Assembly: GCA_905221605.1 (NCBI GenBank) | Contig: CAJNDS010002418.1 | Span: 363,453 to 427,452 of the forward strand | DNA: 64,000 nucleotides | Direction: 5' to 3' | Source: Symbiodinium natans | Lineage: Eukaryota > Sar > Dinophyceae > Suessiales > Symbiodiniaceae | Part shown: positions 1-10,640 of the stretch, in pieces | Position numbering within the stretch: position 1 is the stretch's first letter | Layout: each line of letters starts with the position of its first letter | The notes under the pieces: generated by a model | Database searches by the model: none | What the model was told of the DNA's origin: nothing | Seen by the model: the letters and a program-made list of their open reading frames with translations, nothing else | Program-made: the position numbers and the translations under genes

Positions 1-452
1 GGTCGGCTTGTGCTACGCCAACGGACCAACAGAATGTACTGTACTGTTGCACGGGAAGATGACGTCAGTGTGAGCCGCAGCGCATGTTCAGGACATTGCA
101 CAAAGCTTCACGCAGATCTGTGACTTCAGCGAAGGCCCCATACTTCGATTTTATGCAGCCTTGAGCCTTGTGCACTCAATCCTAGCGCCGAGCGAGGCCG
201 GGATTCGTTCTAAAAAAGCTTCTGTGACAGGCTCCGAGTTTCCAGCCGATGGCTTCTCTGGGATGCAGCATGCAATGGTCTCCTGGTTCGCACGTGTCGC
301 AGTCCTTGTCTTGTGGTGTTGTTCTTTCTCTTGTAGACAGTACTTGCGTTTGCTGCTGAAATCCGCTTTGTCATTTGTCGTCTGGACGTAGAAGATGTTC
401 GAGACCTGTCTGAATGTTGTGCCATAAATGGGTTCTGAGCACGTCTCGCGCC

Positions 453-1295
453 GTCTCGCGCACCGAGGCCAGCCGGAAGACCAAGCCGAAGAAGGCAGAT
501 GCCGAGGTCAAAGAAGCAGGAAATCCCACCTCGAAGTTGTGATCGTTAAAAAGTCTTGACCTTGATGCCACGCGGCCTAGCGTTTTTTTTCCGATCCAAC
601 TGCCAACTGACGAGATGAACGCCGCACTGGAAGCTCGGCATAAGCTCGGCCTTCATGATCGCTGGATGAAGGACGACGGAAGACGGCCGACGCGTCTCAG
701 CATGTCTCAGCAATGTTGCGCAATGGCTGCAACATGCTCAGTTGGAAGTGTGCTGGGGCAAGATGCTGTAGCAAATGAGCGCAAGCGAGGGCTTGAGCAT
801 GGAGAGCAAAAGGTGGCGGCGCTGGGTGGTATAGACGTTATACTATCCGTTATACTTCGGTACATGCTAACGTGAGTCCATTGCAAGATTCCTGGACACG
901 ATCGAACGTTAAGTTGAGTTGTTGCATCTTGTCTTGAATTGTCCAGACTTATCCCGTCGCAATGCCGCGAGGTGGAGCAATTGAAGAAGGCGGAGACTGA
1001 AGCGGATTCCCGCATACAGAAACTCCAGAAACAGCAAAAGGACATGGCCTTGCCAGATTTGCCCGTCACCTTCGCTTCCCCACACCAATGACCTCCTGCA
1101 GGAACTTGCGACTCGCGCTCAGTCCGCCGAAGGCCGACTCCAGACGGAGCTTTCTCAGGCCGAATTGCGACTGCGCGGAAGGTCCACGCTCGTAAGCAGC
1201 ATCTAAGAGAATCAGACTCAATTCTGCAGTTCCAGCATGTCCGGCATGCTCTGGCTTTTGCATCTCGAGAAGCAAGAAGGCACGACGACAGCAAG
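453..1295 (+). CDS. coiled-coil, Lys/Glu-rich protein, exons of a multi-exon gene (partial)
   Basis: No family recognised. Several short open stretches read like one charged helical protein. 453-539 gives a Lys/Ala/Glu segment (TEASRKTKPKKADAEVKEAG). About 615-690 reads DEMNAALEARHKLGLHDRW. About 951-1057 reads REVEQLKKAETEADSRIQKL. 1102-1180, after a CTGCAG acceptor, reads ELATRAQSAEGRLQTELSQA. 1230-1295 is 22 codons from FQHVRHAL to HDDSK, with an AG acceptor before it and a GT donor after it. Heptad-like spacing of Leu/Ala with Glu/Arg/Gln suggests a coiled coil. The start was not found and lies upstream or in an unseen exon. The Ser/Pro-rich exon that follows is probably the same gene. 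Exon order is inferred. Confidence 0.5.
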
Positions 1296-1544
1296 GTGCG
1301 AGTATCTGCTAATGTCAAGCTCATGCCCTCTGGCCTCAGCCAACCCTCATGTCGTTAACGGCGACCCTTCCCATCCAGGATATTGAAGCACAGCATACGT
1401 AACCAATGTAAACAACTGAGCAAATCACTACATTTTGAGAGTTTATGAATAAGTATATATGTTGATGATTGACACATATGTACATCCAGGAAGCTGTGAT
1501 ACAGCAAGCTCTGCATGCGCAGTGACCGCCATGATTGTCCGGCC

Positions 1545-2178
1545 TGGGCAGCCGTCGAAGATGTACTCGCTGTCAATGGCAAGCGGCCAAGCGGGCCAAG
1601 TGGGCCAAGCGAAGCTGAAGGCCAAAGCGAAGCCGCAGAGCAAGCCCAGGGTGCCAAGGAGGGAGTCGCCCTTGGCGGCAGCAGCACGGCGCGCGCGTGA
1701 GGCCATGGCCGGCCCAGTCGTTCCTCGAAATGACCGGGGCAGCGGTGGCAGTGCCGGCCGTCCGAGTGTCAACGGCACGCGGAGCAGGTCTCCTAGTGGA
1801 AGTGGACGCAGTGGACTCTCTTCGACACCGAAGTTGCGGAAGCCTCTGGGGGCCGACCCGCCGCCGCCGACGCCCTGCACACCGGAGAGCCCACAACGGT
1901 CCGAGAGGCCACATGCAGCACCACGTGCGGCTTATGCGGCCCGGTCGCTGATCCACCAGAGTCCAGACAGGGACCTTGACAAGCACCCTTCCCGTCGACC
2001 ACCCGGCAGCTATTCGCCAGAAAGCCCCAGCCCAGGCAATGGACGGAGGAAGCTGTCCACAGCCTCCGAGGACCATGATCCAAATGCGGACTTTGCAGAT
2101 ACCTCGGTCGGCTCGGCTTTGATCGACGCGTTCTCCGAGGACCCTGCCATGTCCCCTGCCCTGCCGCGCATCGTCTGA
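1545..2178 (+). CDS. Ser/Pro/Arg-rich disordered C-terminal exon
   Basis: A long open frame ends at TGA 2176-2178. It is basic first (AKLKAKAKPQSKPRVPRRES), then rich in Ser, Pro and Arg (RSRSPSGSGRSGLSSTPKLR, PPPPTPCTPESPQRSERP), then acidic (DHDPNADFADTSVGSALIDA). This looks like a disordered tail. It follows the coiled-coil exons on the same strand, so it is probably the 3' end of that gene. The exon start is uncertain; a point near 1545 is guessed because the sequence upstream reads like intron. Other frames here are shorter and less natural. Confidence 0.45.
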
Positions 2179-2208
2179 TCGACCCGCGCAACGGGGCAAA
2201 GTTGTTTT

Positions 2209-2224
2209 GTGTGTGTGTGTGTGT
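2209..2224. repeat. (GT)8 microsatellite
   Basis: Eight GT dinucleotides just after the stop codon at 2178, probably in a 3' UTR, spacer or intron. Confidence 0.9.
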
Positions 2225-2229
2225 AGGAC

Positions 2230-3332
2230 ATGGGCCCGAAGTCTGCTGACAGAACTGAGATATTGGAGGCGCCGTGCCCTTGCACATCCCACGGGCCAAG
2301 CTTGCACTCCAACAGCAAAGCGCGAGCATGCCATGTGCGCGTGGCCCTGTGGCAGGCGGCGGCGGTGCTGCGCCGCGAAGCGCAGGACTTGGGCCAGGCA
2401 CTGCGAGCCTGGGTCGGCGTGGAGGCAACACTGTAGGTAGTCAACCAGTTAGGCAGAGGCAGAAGTCCCATCGAGACTGCATCTTTTGATTCCAGTCAGT
2501 GCAAGTTCTGCTGTGCACGGTCTTCCACAGTGCTCAGAGGCAACGGAACTGGATCCGCAACCAAGTGCCCACGAGGAGGGTGTGAGTGCCAGGATGTGTG
2601 AATGTTGCAGAATCCACTCCTTTGCCTGCGTTGCGTGTGTTCGATGCAGGCTCACGATTTACACGATGCACGCGATGCACACGATGCTCACGATGCTCAT
2701 GCCCCTTTCGCGCTGGAAGAGGTCGAGATTGCATTGGAGCCTCGCAAGGCTCGGCTCCGCAGCCGTCGCCTGAAACATCCTAAATCAATCTAAGTCAACC
2801 CTTTCGATTTATCTTGAATTACGCTGATGAGTGAAGCGTTGAAGAGCAGAGAAGAGCAGGTCGGGGCTGGGGCTGACGCCGGTGCTGGCGAGGAGGGTGA
2901 GGGGAAGGCAAGGACTTTCAAATCAGAGCCGGAACCAACGCCATTGAGCTCTTTTGAACTCCAGTGGGTCCCCAGATGCCTCGAGGTTCCTGCGCCCAAG
3001 CTACAAGAGCCCCAAAAGCTCGCAGAGCCGGATGCGCATGATGACCTTGGCACACTGCCTCGGCCAGAATGTGAGACAGACGATCAAGCCGAGGCAGGAG
3101 ACGTAGACGCCACAACTTTCCAACATGGCTGGTACCGGTAACGAGCTTCGTGCCCATGCCGAAAGTCCTTGTTCAGGCCTCGTTGGACGAACGGGAACGC
3201 CTCATGCTGCAGTCACCATCTCATTCTGTTGTTTCGTGTCTCGAGCTTGATGAACGGAGCAGTGGGACCGGTAAAGCGACTGTTTGTGAACGAGGCGGGA
3301 GCGGCTGGACAATGACCTCGAGCGCATCGTAG
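2230..3332 (+). CDS. hypothetical multi-exon gene with a His-Asp-Ala repeat
   Basis: Not recognised. Candidate exons: 2320-2436 (HVRVALWQAAAVLRREAQDL, helical); about 2645-2793, which contains a short run of HDA triplets (HDARDAHDAHDAHAP) followed by ALEEVEIALEPRKARLRSRR; 2827-3141, an acidic Ala/Gly/Glu stretch followed by VPAPKLQEPQKLAEPDAHDD; and 3170-3215 (VLVQASLDERERLMLQS). All are plus strand. Frames change between them, so introns are required, but I could not fix the splice sites. They may belong to one gene or to two. Confidence 0.35.
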
Positions 3333-3402
3333 GCACAGCTCTCATAAACCTGAGAGCGAACTCCCCTCACGTTGCAGCAGATTTCCTGAGTCTTCCCGAG
3401 AT

Positions 3403-3624
3403 TTGAAGCGCATGACCGTTCCATGTTCCCACTTCCCATGTCTTCGTCCCGAGTTGTTTTGCCCAGAGGACATTGTGGGGATACTTCTGCAGTCGTGTGA
3501 AGTATTGAAGTTTAAAAGTGATTCGTGTGACGAGGCGAGTGGCATCGGGTGCTGTCGGAGAGACAGCAGGCAATTGAGGCACCGTGTGTGCTACCAGCGA
3601 GCACTTTCCACAGCTGGTCGCTGA
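3403..3624 (+). CDS. possible exon, unknown protein
   Basis: A plus-strand open frame with a natural-looking stretch LRPELFCPEDIVGILLQSCE. No motif recognised. A minus-strand frame of similar length overlaps, so coding status is uncertain. Between 3625 and 4000 I see nothing convincing. Confidence 0.25.
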   Translation: MKRMTVPCSHFPCLRPELFCPEDIVGILLQSCEVLKFKSDSCDEASGIGCCRRDSRQLRHRVCYQRALSTAGR

Positions 3625-4149
3625 CAATGAACGGCTCTGCTTGCTGTGGCTTGACGAGTTGTAGCTGCCCGTAGCAATGGTAGCGCCTAATGGAAATGTC
3701 CAAGTGCCCCAAATGCCTCACGGAAGATGGATTCCTACTTTCCACTTGTGTCTTGCAGGCATTGGCTGCAACTGAGTACCCAGCTGTGGCAGAGCGTGGC
3801 CCCAAATTAAGCACTGCACATCTACAAACGTCAGCGAACGCCAGCTAGCTCGCGTGCAAGAAACTGTTATGCTGTGTTGGGTGTGCTGCGCAGCCATGCG
3901 TCTGTGTCTGAGGCTTGCCCCGGCACCAGTACCGATGCCAGTGATGCCAGTGTTCCATGGCCTTCAGAGACTCTGATGTAGCGTCACCACTCGTGTCATA
4001 ATGAGCATCACTGTTGGTGCCACTACACTGTCTGCACGGTGCATCCCAGACCTCAGCAAAGGCATGCCCGAGCAACACTTGGCTGCACGCCGGGCCTGCA
4101 GATGGCGCATGCCGTGGGCTTATGTTGCACATTGTACTTGGCATCGTGT

Positions 4150-4370
4150 ATTTCAGGGGTCTTTCGAAATTCTTGTGGCGACATGCACCTCCAAGGCCCC
4201 TATGCCAGCAAGAGCCACGGTGCCATTCAGGGCCCACGAGGCAAGATGGTCCACGCAAGTCCGATCCAGCAGACGGCTGGCATTTGTCCGGAGGCCTTCG
4301 CCCATGGGCAGGCGGTATCGCGCTCGCCCAGCCCAGTTGCTGTCGGAACCTTGTTGCCTGACTTGCTTGC
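4150..4370 (+). CDS. possible exon, unknown protein
   Basis: The plus-strand frame reads LQGPYASKSHGAIQGPRGKM, then SPIQQTAGICPEAFAHGQAV. Composition and lack of repeats suggest coding, but no family, acceptor or donor can be fixed. From 4400 to 5070 there are only weak open stretches. Confidence 0.25.
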
Positions 4371-5074
4371 GATATCTTGGAGTGCCGCCAACCAATAGAA
4401 CTCAGTAGAACCAGACAAACATGAAAGACATCTTCCTAGATCAACAGTTTGATGTCACGTACTCGTTTGCCTTGGCAATATTTGTTTCGGCTCAGCGTCG
4501 GCCATTGGCCCTCGACACCATGGCTCTCAACGGGCCACGGCCCCTCACTGAGATGCAGTGTAGCGTGCTTGGGAATGATGGACACTGACTGATCCAGTGC
4601 TAACAACTGCCGCATCTGCGAGGCCCTGCCAGGGCCAGGCTGCCCGCAGGCAGCACAGAGTCGTCCTGGCAGTGCCAGTCTCAGACATGGCCGCATCACG
4701 GCAAGCAGCAAGGCGATGCCAGGCGGGTGTATCGACTCCGATGTATGCGATAATACGAGAACGCAAGTCAGGTCTTGGCGGCACTCGGGGCTGCAGCGTG
4801 GTGGGCTCCCCAGCTCGTGCCACTGTTGCAGTCCAGATCTCCAACTTTCGACCTTGCGTGGCATTGAGGTACTGTTCCGCCCAGACCTTCCTGGCCGCAA
4901 GTGGCCGAGGCTGCTCACATCATCTCAGTCCTCTTGTCCGTCGTTGAACGACGTTGAACGGATCGAGATCGCACCTGGCTGTGCAGGACTGGGTCGCAGC
5001 GACCGCAGCAGCGTCGCACGTAAGGTGGCACATGATGCTGTGCACTGCTGAGTCCTTGACAGGCACTCCTGTAG

Positions 5075-6293
5075 AAAGATGTGGAATGGGTGACCTCTCA
5101 TGCGCAGGCGGGCTACACATTTGGACTCAGCTCTTCGGAGGATCACAAGGGACTTCTGACGGCGCAGAAGGACCTAACGTTGCCCATCACTACTGCCGCA
5201 AAAGTGTGTAAACTTGTGTAAACATCTGAGTGGTGGGCTTCGCACATGGAGGACAACGCATACCGTGTCTCTACGGAGGGCAGCGAGTTCTCCGGTCACT
5301 ACAACACGGCCGCTTCACAGCAGTGAGATCATTTTCCTGTGGCGAAAATTCTGCTCGCCTTCTCCTGTTATGCACAGTTATGTCATGTCGGTTAAGTCAT
5401 GCAGTTGCACGGCTCAGACAACATAGTCAACATAGTGAGATGGTGCCAAAGGTGGGTCATGGAGTCACAGTCGAGTCAGGAAGTTTAGTCGAGTCGGAAA
5501 CCTAAACAGGCCGAGTTTGAAAAAGAAAACGGACTCGTCGCAGCATCAACCTTACGCCTTTAGCCCTCTCCACAGAGGTTCAGGGTTTAGGGCTTATAGG
5601 GGTCATTTGTTCGATGTTGTCTGTCCCAGTTTTTGGCTGTCCTCGTTGTTTTCGACACGGTTTGACCGGCCCCTTTGGTCACCCTCAACAGCAAACTTCT
5701 TTCCTGTCGACGCAGCATCCTCACACTGAGCAACGCATGAACTTCGGGATGCGATCGAGGCAAGCTCTCAATCTGGAATTTGCAACATGAAGAGAACGCT
5801 CGCAGCTTCCGCCGTGTGGTTCTGGTTGACCTGGCTCTCATCAAGGTTGAGCTCGACAAGTCTTGTCAGCTGTTCAACACGTCATGAGGTCCTTGGAGAT
5901 CAGGAGATTCCTCAGTCTGGCCGCTCCTATTGGGAGGTGCAGTAGGGCCCGTTGCCATTGTAGTTTCTCATAGTTTCTCAAACACCATGCTTCGCGACAT
6001 GGTTGTACTGCCTCGATGCAGATTGGCAGGTCAAGATCGTCAAGAAGCCTTCTGACGCATGGGAGTACATAGGTGCCCCATGAGCTCCTGCAATCGACAC
6101 TTGCAACTTTGCACACAGTATTGCGCACGCGCAATGGTCCACGAGAGGTGTGGCTGAACCTTCAGCTGACGTGCTTCGACCTCAGTGGAAACAACTTTGT
6201 TCAGATGGCACACACACACACAGCTACACACATGCAAAGTTCATCAACGACACCTTCCGAATGATCCAGGACCATGCCCCTCCACAAGAATAA
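5075..6293 (+). CDS. unknown protein, 3' exons of a multi-exon gene
   Basis: Family not recognised, but the exon structure is good. 5075-5203 reads KDVEWVTSHAQAGYTFGLSS and ends in TTAAK before a GT donor. 5231-5322 reads WWASHMEDNAYRVSTEGSEF up to a GTGAGA donor. 5765-5880 reads LSIWNLQHEENARSFRRVVL, then VDLALIKVELDKSCQLFN. 6030-6072 (VKIVKKPSDAWEYI) joins in phase to 6119-6198 (VLRTRNGPREVWLNL, then LTCFDLSGNNF). That joins 6240-6293 (FINDTFRMIQDHAPPQE) and stop TAA 6291-6293. The last two introns are only 46 and 41 nt. Exon 5231-5322 ends in phase 2 but 5765 starts in phase 0, so an exon or a splice site between them is missed. It reads like a globular soluble protein. The 5' end was not found. 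Confidence 0.6.
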
Positions 6294-6654
6294 GAAAGGC
6301 AAGGGATGGTTCTGGGGTGGTGACTGGAGCGAGTCTTTTGCCAGCCACGCCTGTTTGCCTGGGGGACAGGAGGGATGCAACGAAGACAGGCTTCTCCGGT
6401 TAATGACTTTCTTGCCAGGTCTACACTTTCATGGAGATGAAGCCTGGGATGAACGACAGAAAGATGGCACCATGCCTATCGCGAAGAGGTGGAAGCGCAA
6501 TGAGTAAATAGCCCTGACCCGAGGCCCACCACAAACTCATCTCGGACAACGCGGCTGCGCCCTTGAATTTTTCTTCGGCGATTGTAGCAACTCGTGCAGT
6601 TGCTAAATGCAGCTCCCACTTAGAGAGATGATCGCAGCCATTTGGCTCTCACAG

Positions 6655-6770
6655 TGTCGAGCTATGATCTGTTCATGGTGACGCCGAGCCTCCTGCGACT
6701 GCGACGCATGGTGCCGGAAGACATCCCAAGATTTCCAACGAAGGCGCAGCAGACTTTCACAGTTTATTAG
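6655..6770 (+). CDS. short C-terminal exon, unknown protein
   Basis: After a CTCACAG acceptor the frame reads VSSYDLFMVTPSLLRLRRMV, then PEDIPRFPTKAQQ, to TAG 6768-6770. No domain recognised. The 20 bases just upstream resemble the dinoflagellate spliced leader (see findings), so this could be a retroposed copy rather than an internal exon. Confidence 0.4.
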
Positions 6771-7235
6771 TATGAGGAATGCATGCGAGTACCAGGCATG
6801 TCTTCGCCCTTGCCGCCCATCAGCCCTCGACCGATCTACTCGGCGAGCTCTGCAGCATCTGGGGCAAGCGGATCAACACGAAAGGCCGGCACTTCTGCGC
6901 TCCAGAAAAGCACTTTGTGCGTGGGACTCGCATGTTGGTCAGCAGCGACTAAATAAATGCACCGCACGATGTACGATGTGAGGCCGCCGATCGTCTCCCA
7001 GCACTGGATAGCATGGCGCAAATGTGCTTGCCCTAGCTGACATGCATAACCTGCAGTCGCCACTGTATCCTGCGGCTTGCCGGTAGTTATACAAGGAAGC
7101 AGGTTTTTGCTTTTTGATTTTTGTTCTTTTCCGGTTTCCTGCTCCTCTGGTCTCGTGGTCCTTTGGTCTCTTGGTCCTCTGCCCCTGTCCTTTGGTCTTC
7201 TGGTCCTCGAGGTTACAGCCTCAGAAATCCTCATC

Positions 7236-7410
7236 TGGGCTTCTCCCCCTTCCCTTCCCTCCCCTTTCCCCTTCCCCCCCTTCCCTCCCCCTCCTTCCTT
7301 CCCCCTTGCCCCCTTCCCTCCCCTTCCCTTCCCTCCCCTTTCCCCCCCCCCCCCTTCCCTCCCCCTTCCCTCCCCCTCCTCCCCCTCCCCTTCCCTCTCC
7401 CCCCCTCTCT
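7236..7410. repeat. C/T-only polypyrimidine tract
   Basis: About 175 bases almost wholly of CCCTTCCC-type repeats with a C run near 7338-7352. The purine strand is G-rich, with many GGG runs, so it could form quadruplex or triplex DNA. Long frames read through it are composition artefacts. From 6990 to 7740 no gene is supported. Confidence 0.9.
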
Positions 7411-7749
7411 TTCCCACAAGCTCTGTTTTCTGGCATTCCTTGCTTTGCAGCTTTTGCAATGCTTTGCAAGTGGACTCCATGTTTTTTGACAAATTCCGCA
7501 CAGAAGCCCCATTTCAGAATGCAACAGGTCTGCGCGCATCCGTGCTTTGTCAGAGAATCAGGCGCGCCTGCCCCTTGTCTGGGTCTTCTTTGTTTCAACA
7601 TTTTCTGGACATATAGTTCACGTACATTTTCTTTGAAAGGAGGCTTGAAGTTTTGAAGTTAGACATGTAGACGGTACAGAGTTGACTTTTAAGCGCAGGC
7701 AAAGCTGAAGCTCGAGATTAAGGCGAGTCGGGATGCATGTCCGAAAGGA

Positions 7750-8040
7750 GTGATGTGGCTGCAGAGATCCGATGACCTCAGGAGGCACGATCCCTGGCCA
7801 CGCCTCCGCCGCACGGAGCTTGTGCAGCACAACCCGCCAGAATATGATCCGCCATGTCATGAGTATGTCATGCCTTGTTGGACACCGTGGCTCTCGGCTG
7901 TCGAGGTCCGAGACACAGACTGTATCGGCTGCCAAGGGCGTCGCCTGGCTGCACCTGTACACCGCTTCCGGTCTGCTTCGATGATTCTGACTCCGTTTGT
8001 CCGAGGCGAGCAGCGAGGCAAGGCATGTCACGCCGAATGA
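7750..8040 (+). CDS. possible exon, unknown protein
   Basis: The plus frame reads RHDPWPRLRRTELVQHNPPE, then YDPPCHEYVMPCWTPWLSAV. It is natural in composition, with several Cys/His/Trp, but no family is recognised. The minus strand is open too. Low certainty. Confidence 0.25.
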   Translation: MMWLQRSDDLRRHDPWPRLRRTELVQHNPPEYDPPCHEYVMPCWTPWLSAVEVRDTDCIGCQGRRLAAPVHRFRSASMILTPFVRGEQRGKACHAE

Positions 8041-8674
8041 GCCATTGGGGTGAACTTGTGAATTTGTTATAAATTATGTGAAGGCTGTCACAGCTTTCGG
8101 GGGGTTGGGTGCAGGCTCGTGGGTCCCGTGGGCCCCGCGGGTCTCGCGGGTCTCGTGGGTCTCACTCGCAACCTGCCAGTGCTCGGGAGCCGCGCCGCAG
8201 CTGGCGAAAAGGACACCGTGCTTACACGAGGCTTTCAATGCTACTGCACAGAAACATCTCCAGCAGCACTGCAGGAGATGGGAAGGGCAGCTCTCAGAAA
8301 GGGCAGCAGTGGAAGCCTACAGGCGCAGCCAGTGGTCTGGAAGACTTTGCTGGATGAAATTTAAGCTTCAGTGCCCACACTATTAGTTCTTTTAAGGAAT
8401 ATGTGGTGTTTCTCGTGTGCAAAGCTGCTTTTTGTGGCACTGGTAGGAGTTGCATGTTAAGTCAGGCCGGCTGGGCACTGCCTCTGAGCAAGGAGGTCCG
8501 GGTGGACTCGGCGGGCGCGCCGACCGAGTGGCCCGGGCTGCACGGCCACCGCCGCCCAGCGCCGTCCGAACGCTGCTCAGCTCAGACCTTCCAAAAGTTT
8601 CTTGCAACTGGGTAATTCATTAATTAGTAATTAGCGTTTCTGGCTGAAGGGGCTTGGGTGGTTCAGCCTTGCAG

Positions 8675-8864
8675 GTATGATGACCGCAGTATCCCCAACT
8701 TCCGCTCGCGCCATGAGGACATGAAAGCCGAGTGGGGAGAGAAGTGGGGCGATGAGGATTGGGGTGGGGATGGCGAGTGGGACGAGTGGGATGAGGATGG
8801 AGACTGGGGCTGGGATGATGGTTGGGGTGCCGACGTCGGATATGGCATCGGATATGGATGGTGA
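8675..8864 (+). CDS. Trp/Asp/Gly-rich C-terminal exon
   Basis: After a CTTGCAG acceptor the frame starts YDDRSIPNFRSRHEDMKAEW and becomes a run of W-G-D-E blocks (GEKWGDEDWGGDGEWDEWDE), then GWDDGWGADVGYGIGYGW, with TGA 8862-8864. The low-complexity tail is acidic and aromatic. Dinucleotide bias does not explain it, because Trp codons recur every 3 to 7 codons in one frame only. Upstream exons were not identified. Confidence 0.5.
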
Positions 8865-8909
8865 TGGCTCAGAAGCCGAGAGCACGAGGATCAACCGCAT
8901 GCATCAGAG

Positions 8910-9086
8910 GTCGGTCTTACGAGTAGGGTGGCGGCGACGAGCGACAGGTTGCACGGGAAGCTCCTCCAACATGAACCGGACCCAGACACAGCAGCCAGCA
9001 GCTGTGGGCGCGTCGAAGCCCGATGCCGGAAGCCGCCAGAAGGCGCCATGTACATAGATGAAGTGCCAAATGGATGTCCAGTCTGA
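8910..9086 (+). CDS. exon of an unknown soluble protein
   Basis: An exon of 58 codons to TGA 9084-9086, after a CAGAG acceptor: VGLTSRVAATSDRLHGKLLQ, then HEPDPDTAASSCGRVEARCR, ending MYIDEVPNGCPV. Composition is coding-like. It may be the first visible exon of the SPRY gene that follows, or a separate gene. No domain recognised. Confidence 0.4.
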   Translation, partial: VGLTSRVAATSDRLHGKLLQHEPDPDTAASSCGRVEARCRKPPEGAMYIDEVPNGCPV

Positions 9087-9261
9087 GTGGTGCTTCTACG
9101 CTCGAGCCAAAAAGTTGAAGAAAGCACCGCTGATGTGGACGGCGGACGGGTGATGCATGTGAATATTGAGATCTGTTCAGTTCTGTCGGTTTGTGCTGTG
9201 ACGCTGTTGCGCCGGGGCTCTCAAGACTCAATATTGCCGTGATAACCCTGCTGCCAACGTG

Positions 9262-10190
9262 TCAGACTCTCAGACACTCCCATCCCTACACCCGAGTTTT
9301 GCTTGCCAAGATCGCCTACGGGTTGTTCGAGCGAAAGAAGATTGATCCTCGGCTGCAGGGAATTTCCCAAGTGACTGTTTGCCTTTGCATGTATGTTGAT
9401 AAGTTTTGAAGTATGTTATCAAGCTTGAACTGCTGGGATCTGCTGGATTGCCGATAACAGGAAGCGCAGATTTTCAGAGATATCGAGAAGCTCTGGACAG
9501 CACCCATCTCAGTGGCCTCATCGTTGGTGTCTTGAGCAAGTGAGCTTTCCACATTTGTGACACTGTGGTCGCGAAGTATGAAGCCGTCCAGGGACCTGGC
9601 ACCCACATTGGGCACCGGTCGGACTACCATCCACCCTTCGAGCGGGGTGCAGCCCTCTGTACCAGATCTTCATAGATCTCCATCGCCTTGAAATCGGCCT
9701 GGTTCCCCCATCCTTGTGGCAGGCACCGTGGTCGGCATCGACGTCGACATGGACGATGGTTGGCTGCCAAGCGCTGGTGTCAATCTAGCGTATTGACCAG
9801 AAAGAAGCCCAAGCTATTGCACATCCAACCGCTGTGCCGTGTTGCCAAGGCTCTCTAGCTTTCTGGGCCAATGGCGAGTTCCTGGGTGTCGTCAAAGACA
9901 ACGAGGCGCTCACTTGCCTAAGGCAAAGGATGATCATCAAACATGTTACTTCCAACCGTTTGTCTTCCGCTGGCAATCTTAAATCCAAAACCTGCAATAA
10001 CCTGCATTGTTCATTATTGCACATGACAAGATCTGTAAAGTGCAGTCTGGGCTGTTGGATGTCACAGCTCTTCATTTTCGAGCCCTGTTCTCCCGAACGG
10101 ATGATGGGCATCCCCATTGTGTTTCACCTTTTTGCAGATTCTCAGGACAAGCCTGTCAACCTCAAAGGCAAGAAGATCGTGCCCGGCTGA
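9262..10190 (+). CDS. SPRY-domain protein
   Basis: SPRY domains are protein-interaction folds. The signature is split by one intron: 9723-9758 (GTVVGIDVDMDDG) joins through a 91-nt GT-AG intron (9759-9849) to 9850 onward (SLAFWANGEFLGVVKDNEAL). This gives the typical SPRY order of a V-G-hydrophobic-D strand, D-G turn, then aromatic-x-NG-x-x-LG-V. Upstream exons in the same orientation are about 9262-9370 (VLLAKIAYGLFERKKIDPRL), 9458-9541 (GSADFQRYREALDSTHLSGL) and about 9556-9660 (VVAKYEAVQGPGTHIGHRSD). Downstream, DSQDKPVNLKGKKIVPG ends at TGA 10188-10190. The partner is unknown. Confidence 0.6.
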
Positions 10191-10379
10191 GTCGACCACA
10201 TGGACCGGGGTTAAAGTGAGGAGCGTTGAGCCACAGAGAAGTGTGAAGCATTTCGAGTGTGAAACGCTTTAAGTGTAAAACGCCGTCGTCTCAGGTTCCA
10301 GCCTTGAGCGTTTTTGGCAGGTGCGGCAGGGTTCTTGCGCTTTTGCACAGCACTTAAGGGCACGCTGGTTTGATAGCAT

Positions 10380-10640
10380 CGTCGGTTCGACGACAGGAAC
10401 ACCGGAAACTACAAGGAAAGCACCATCATGGAGGCGTTGCTATGAGATTGTTGTGAGTATCTGGCTACAGACAGGAAGAGTCGGAAGAGTCCTGAGCAGC
10501 CTCTGGGCATCAGTATGCAGTGGCTTTTTATGGCGACGTGCCTGCCAGATTCGGACTGGTCTGGATGCCCCGGCGCGGTCCTGTCTTCAGCACAACTCCT
10601 CTGACCAGAACTATACCAAAGCCATGCTGAGCATGTTATG
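10380..10640 (+). CDS. two exons of an unknown protein
   Basis: About 10380-10443 reads HRRFDDRNTGNYKESTIMEA. About 10507-10638 reads GHQYAVAFYGDVPARFGLVW, then MPRRGPVFSTTPLTRTIPK. Both are strongly coding-like and lie just downstream of the SPRY gene. They could be its C-terminal part if the 10190 stop is not used. No family recognised. From 10660 to 11030 I see only intergenic or intron-like sequence. Confidence 0.45.

Noticed and set aside
7221-7616. Several 100-200 codon frames, Pro/Ser-rich on plus and Gly/Arg-rich on minus
   Set aside because: They exist only because of the C/T-only tract; composition mirrors the repeat and no frame extends naturally on both sides.
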